From NCBI GenBank assembly GCA_937903135.1, contig CALDAH010000020.1:1-7916 (forward strand): a stretch of DNA of 7,916 nucleotides, in the 5' to 3' direction. This DNA is from an uncultured Alphaproteobacteria bacterium (GTDB taxonomy: Bacteria; Pseudomonadota; Alphaproteobacteria; Rs-D84). Positions 5,946-7,916 of this stretch are shown here, piece by piece. The position numbers and the translations under genes were made by a program. The stretch's first letter is position 1. Each line of letters starts with the position of its first letter. The notes under the pieces are model-generated. The model ran no database searches and had not been told where the DNA came from. It worked only from the letters and a program-made list of their open reading frames with translations.

Positions 5946-7716
5946 ATTCGCTGATAAACCCGCCGGATTGCATTTTCCACAATCGGGCGTATTCCCCGCC
6001 CTGGCGCAGCAATGTATGGTGCGATCCCTGTTCAATTACATGGCCGCGATTAATAACAATTATTTTATCCATATTACGCAACGTTGATAAACGGTGCGCA
6101 ACCGCGATCGTCGTACGTCCGGCCGATAGCGCATCAAATGATTTCTGAATCGCGACCTCGGTTTCGCTGTCCAGTGCGGACGTCGCCTCGTCCAGGATCA
6201 GGATCGGGGCATCTTTTAAAAACGCGCGAGCGATTGCGATACGCTGACGCTGACCGCCCGATAGCTTTATACCGCGATCCCCGACCAGGGAATCATATTT
6301 TTTCTCGGTCGCCATAATAAACTTATCCGCCGCCGCGCACTTTGACGCACGCCGAACCTGATCATATGACGCACCCGGGCGGCCGTATGATATATTTTCC
6401 AATATCGTACGATTAAACATCGTCGGATCTTGGGGGATAAATGATATATTTCTGCGCAGTGATTCCTGGGATACGCAGCGTATATTTTGACCGTCAATTA
6501 ATATCTCGCCCGAATTCGGGTCGTAAAATCGCATGATTAAGTTTACAAGCGTCGTTTTACCCGCGCCGGACGCCCCGACCAGCCCGATCCGTTCCCCCGG
6601 GTTTATAACTAAATTAAAATTACGCAGAATCCATTTATTTTTATACTTAAACGATACGTTTCTAAATTCAATTTTTCCGTGTGCTGCGACTAAATCCGGG
6701 GCATTCGGAATATCCGCAACCTCAATCGGCGCACAGAGTTCATCATATGATTTTTTTGCACTGCCAAGCTTATCTACCACATCAGGGATTACATCAACTA
6801 TCCCGGATATCGCGCCCATAACTGTAACATATACAGATATGGTAAATACGATATCAGATATCTGAACTTCGCCATTCGCATACAGCCACACGCACAACAT
6901 CATCGTTGCCCCGAACATAATATCCCACATAAAACTTGGGACGACCCAGAATAATCGCTGCATAAATGCGGAATGTATTTCGTCACGAATTCTTTTTTCC
7001 CGCGGCGCGCGCAGATATTCACGTTCCGTTCGTGCGCCCGCAAATAACTTTACAATTGAAAAATTAGACAGGCTGTCAATCAGCTTTCCGGTCAGGCCCG
7101 ACCGAGAATCACTGGCCTGTTTTGATGCCCGGTGCATCGGGCGCATCAGGGCCACGCTGTATACCAAACGCAGAACAAATGCCGCTGCTAAAATCATTGC
7201 GACGTATCCATTTATACCGACAACCAACGCAACGTTTAACATCATCACAGCCACCAGTCCGATTATACGAACAAAGTCTACTATTAACCCGTAACCGTCG
7301 GCGACAAATGATATCTGGGAATTAATTTTTCCCGCCATACGCCCGGCCCAAAACGACATAGACTGATTTTGAACATATTCTGTTAATTCTTCGGATATCT
7401 GGTTTGAAATCTTTGGCCGCCAGCGTGAAAACAGCATAGATCGCATTGCCCCGCCAAATGAAAACGACATCTCTAGCAGCATTATTAATAAAACCGTTGG
7501 CATGGCAAATGACATAAATTCCGCGACGCCTGTAACGGGGCGTTCAAATAACGCGATAAACCAACGCTGACACAGCGGCTGCCATACACTCCATGACATA
7601 ATCCATAGCATAAAAAACAGCCATACGATCTGAATTGCCCAAAAACCGCGTGCACCGTATTTAACGTAAAAAACAAACAAAGACTTCGGCAGTCCAGTAT
7701 TTTTATTAGTATTCAT
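5944..7716 (-). CDS. ABC exporter half-transporter (MsbA/multidrug-like, fused membrane and ATPase domains)
   Basis: This 590-residue inner-membrane protein would dimerise to export a lipid, drug or other hydrophobic substrate using ATP. The N-terminal half carries hydrophobic segments at about 24-45, 66-88, 142-166, 168-190, 254-280 and 286-310, the six-helix pattern of this class. The C-terminal ATPase is complete: A-loop Tyr358, Walker A GASGAGKT (381-388), Q-loop Gln429, signature LSGGQ (485-489), Walker B ILILDE (505-510) with catalytic Glu510, D-loop SALD and switch His541. Length and order match MsbA-type exporters; the N-terminal half gives no clear substrate clue. The ATG has AAGGAAAG upstream (7722-7729) with good spacing. 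A perfect 18-bp dyad lies 19-36 bases upstream of the start. A terminator follows the gene. Neighbouring envelope genes suggest an envelope substrate, but that is inference. Confidence 0.93.
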   Translation of the reverse strand: MNTNKNTGLPKSLFVFYVKYGARGFWAIQIVWLFFMLWIMSWSVWQPLCQRWFIALFERPVTGVAEFMSFAMPTVLLIMLLEMSFSFGGAMRSMLFSRWRPKISNQISEELTEYVQNQSMSFWAGRMAGKINSQISFVADGYGLIVDFVRIIGLVAVMMLNVALVVGINGYVAMILAAAFVLRLVYSVALMRPMHRASKQASDSRSGLTGKLIDSLSNFSIVKLFAGARTEREYLRAPREKRIRDEIHSAFMQRLFWVVPSFMWDIMFGATMMLCVWLYANGEVQISDIVFTISVYVTVMGAISGIVDVIPDVVDKLGSAKKSYDELCAPIEVADIPNAPDLVAAHGKIEFRNVSFKYKNKWILRNFNLVINPGERIGLVGASGAGKTTLVNLIMRFYDPNSGEILIDGQNIRCVSQESLRRNISFIPQDPTMFNRTILENISYGRPGASYDQVRRASKCAAADKFIMATEKKYDSLVGDRGIKLSGGQRQRIAIARAFLKDAPILILDEATSALDSETEVAIQKSFDALSAGRTTIAVAHRLSTLRNMDKIIVINRGHVIEQGSHHTLLRQGGEYARLWKMQSGGFISE

Positions 7717-7734
7717 ATCATCTTTCCTTGATAG

Positions 7735-7752
7735 TCCAAACGACCGTTTGGA
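7735..7752. repeat. Dyad repeat copy 1 (perfect), upstream of the ABC exporter
   Basis: TCCAAACGACCGTTTGGA is an inverted repeat: eight bases per arm around a two-base centre. It is read here as TCCAAAC-N4-GTTTGGA to match the other copies. It lies between the ABC ribosome-binding site and any upstream promoter, so it could be an operator or an mRNA leader hairpin. Confidence 0.7.
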
Positions 7753-7817
7753 TTAGGCGCAAAATAAAAAAAACAATGCTCCGAAATCCGGGGAAAAATA
7801 AATATAAAAAAAGACAA

Positions 7818-7835
7818 TCCAAACGGTGGTTTTAA
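7818..7835. repeat. Dyad repeat copy 2 (decayed right arm)
   Basis: TCCAAAC-GGTG-GTTTTAA starts exactly 83 bases after copy 1. The left arm is identical; the right arm has two mismatches. Its four-base centre GGTG is the reverse complement of that in copy 3. Confidence 0.6.
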
Positions 7836-7900
7836 TTCGGCAAAAATGCCACCAACACCACATTGGAAATTATCACTATTTTTTCCCGGCAAACGCAAAA

Positions 7901-7916
7901 TCCAAACCACCGTTTG
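7901..7916. repeat. Dyad repeat copy 3, cut by the window edge
   Basis: TCCAAAC-CACC-GTTTG starts exactly 83 bases after copy 2 and is truncated by the end of the window; the missing bases are expected to be GA. A further copy may lie outside the window. Confidence 0.6.

Noticed and set aside
5877..6035. 53-codon N-terminal extension of the OMP frame
   Set aside because: It overlaps the 3' end of the ABC gene, reads through that gene's terminator, and would place the signal peptide internally. The promoter at 5884-5892 also lies inside it.
7713..7916. Open frame on the minus strand reaching the window edge, whose TGA overlaps the ABC start (ATGA)
   Set aside because: The four-base overlap looks like a coupled gene, but the translation is low-complexity (Phe/Ile-rich), the frame passes through the dyad repeats whose 83-bp period is not a multiple of three, and it has only a GTG start in the window. 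Sequence to the right of the window would be decisive.
7735..7916. CRISPR array
   Set aside because: The conserved unit is only about 18 bp with imperfect copies, the intervals are 65 bp, and no cas gene is present.

Overview
The window comes from a Gram-negative bacterium. An outer-membrane beta-barrel protein with a signal peptide and a C-terminal Phe, a class II bacterial LysRS and an MsbA-type ABC exporter all point that way. The CpG-rich coding style, free use of ATA/ATT for Ile and tight gene packing would fit an uncultured, perhaps host-associated, alphaproteobacterium, but there is no rRNA or other marker to settle this.

Layout by strand. Five of the six clear protein genes lie on the minus strand; only the glycosyltransferase is on the plus strand. 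On the minus strand, from right to left: (1) a region with three TCCAAAC-N4-GTTTGGA dyads spaced exactly 83 bp apart (7735-7916); (2) an ABC exporter half-transporter (5944-7716) ending in an intrinsic terminator; (3) a secreted outer-membrane beta-barrel protein (4908-5876); (4) lysS (2071-3537); (5) a 466-residue protein with a degenerate RelA/SpoT-like nucleotidyltransferase region (657-2057), 13 nt downstream of lysS and probably co-transcribed; (6) a small cold-shock-domain protein with an Arg-rich tail (49-390) that has its own promoter. A GT2 glycosyltransferase with a C-terminal four-cysteine cluster (3813-4880) runs divergently from lysS and convergently with the OMP gene; the two share a bidirectional terminator.

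How the parts work together. The ABC exporter, OMP and glycosyltransferase are an envelope group (lipid or glycan export, outer-membrane protein, glycan synthesis). lysS and the RelA/SpoT-like gene form a translation or stress pair, followed by the cold-shock protein.

The most notable regulatory reading is the lysS leader. After a plausible sigma70-type promoter it carries a short ORF with tandem Lys codons, then a segment able to pair with the left arm of a downstream intrinsic-terminator hairpin, then that terminator, then the lysS ribosome-binding site. This is the geometry of ribosome-mediated attenuation. Two genes (glycosyltransferase and OMP) have their -10 elements so close to the ATG, with no Shine-Dalgarno, that their mRNAs should be leaderless. 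The other four genes have normal Shine-Dalgarno sites. A GC-rich, hairpin-forming intergenic stretch (about 488-668) may encode a small RNA, but this is weakly supported.
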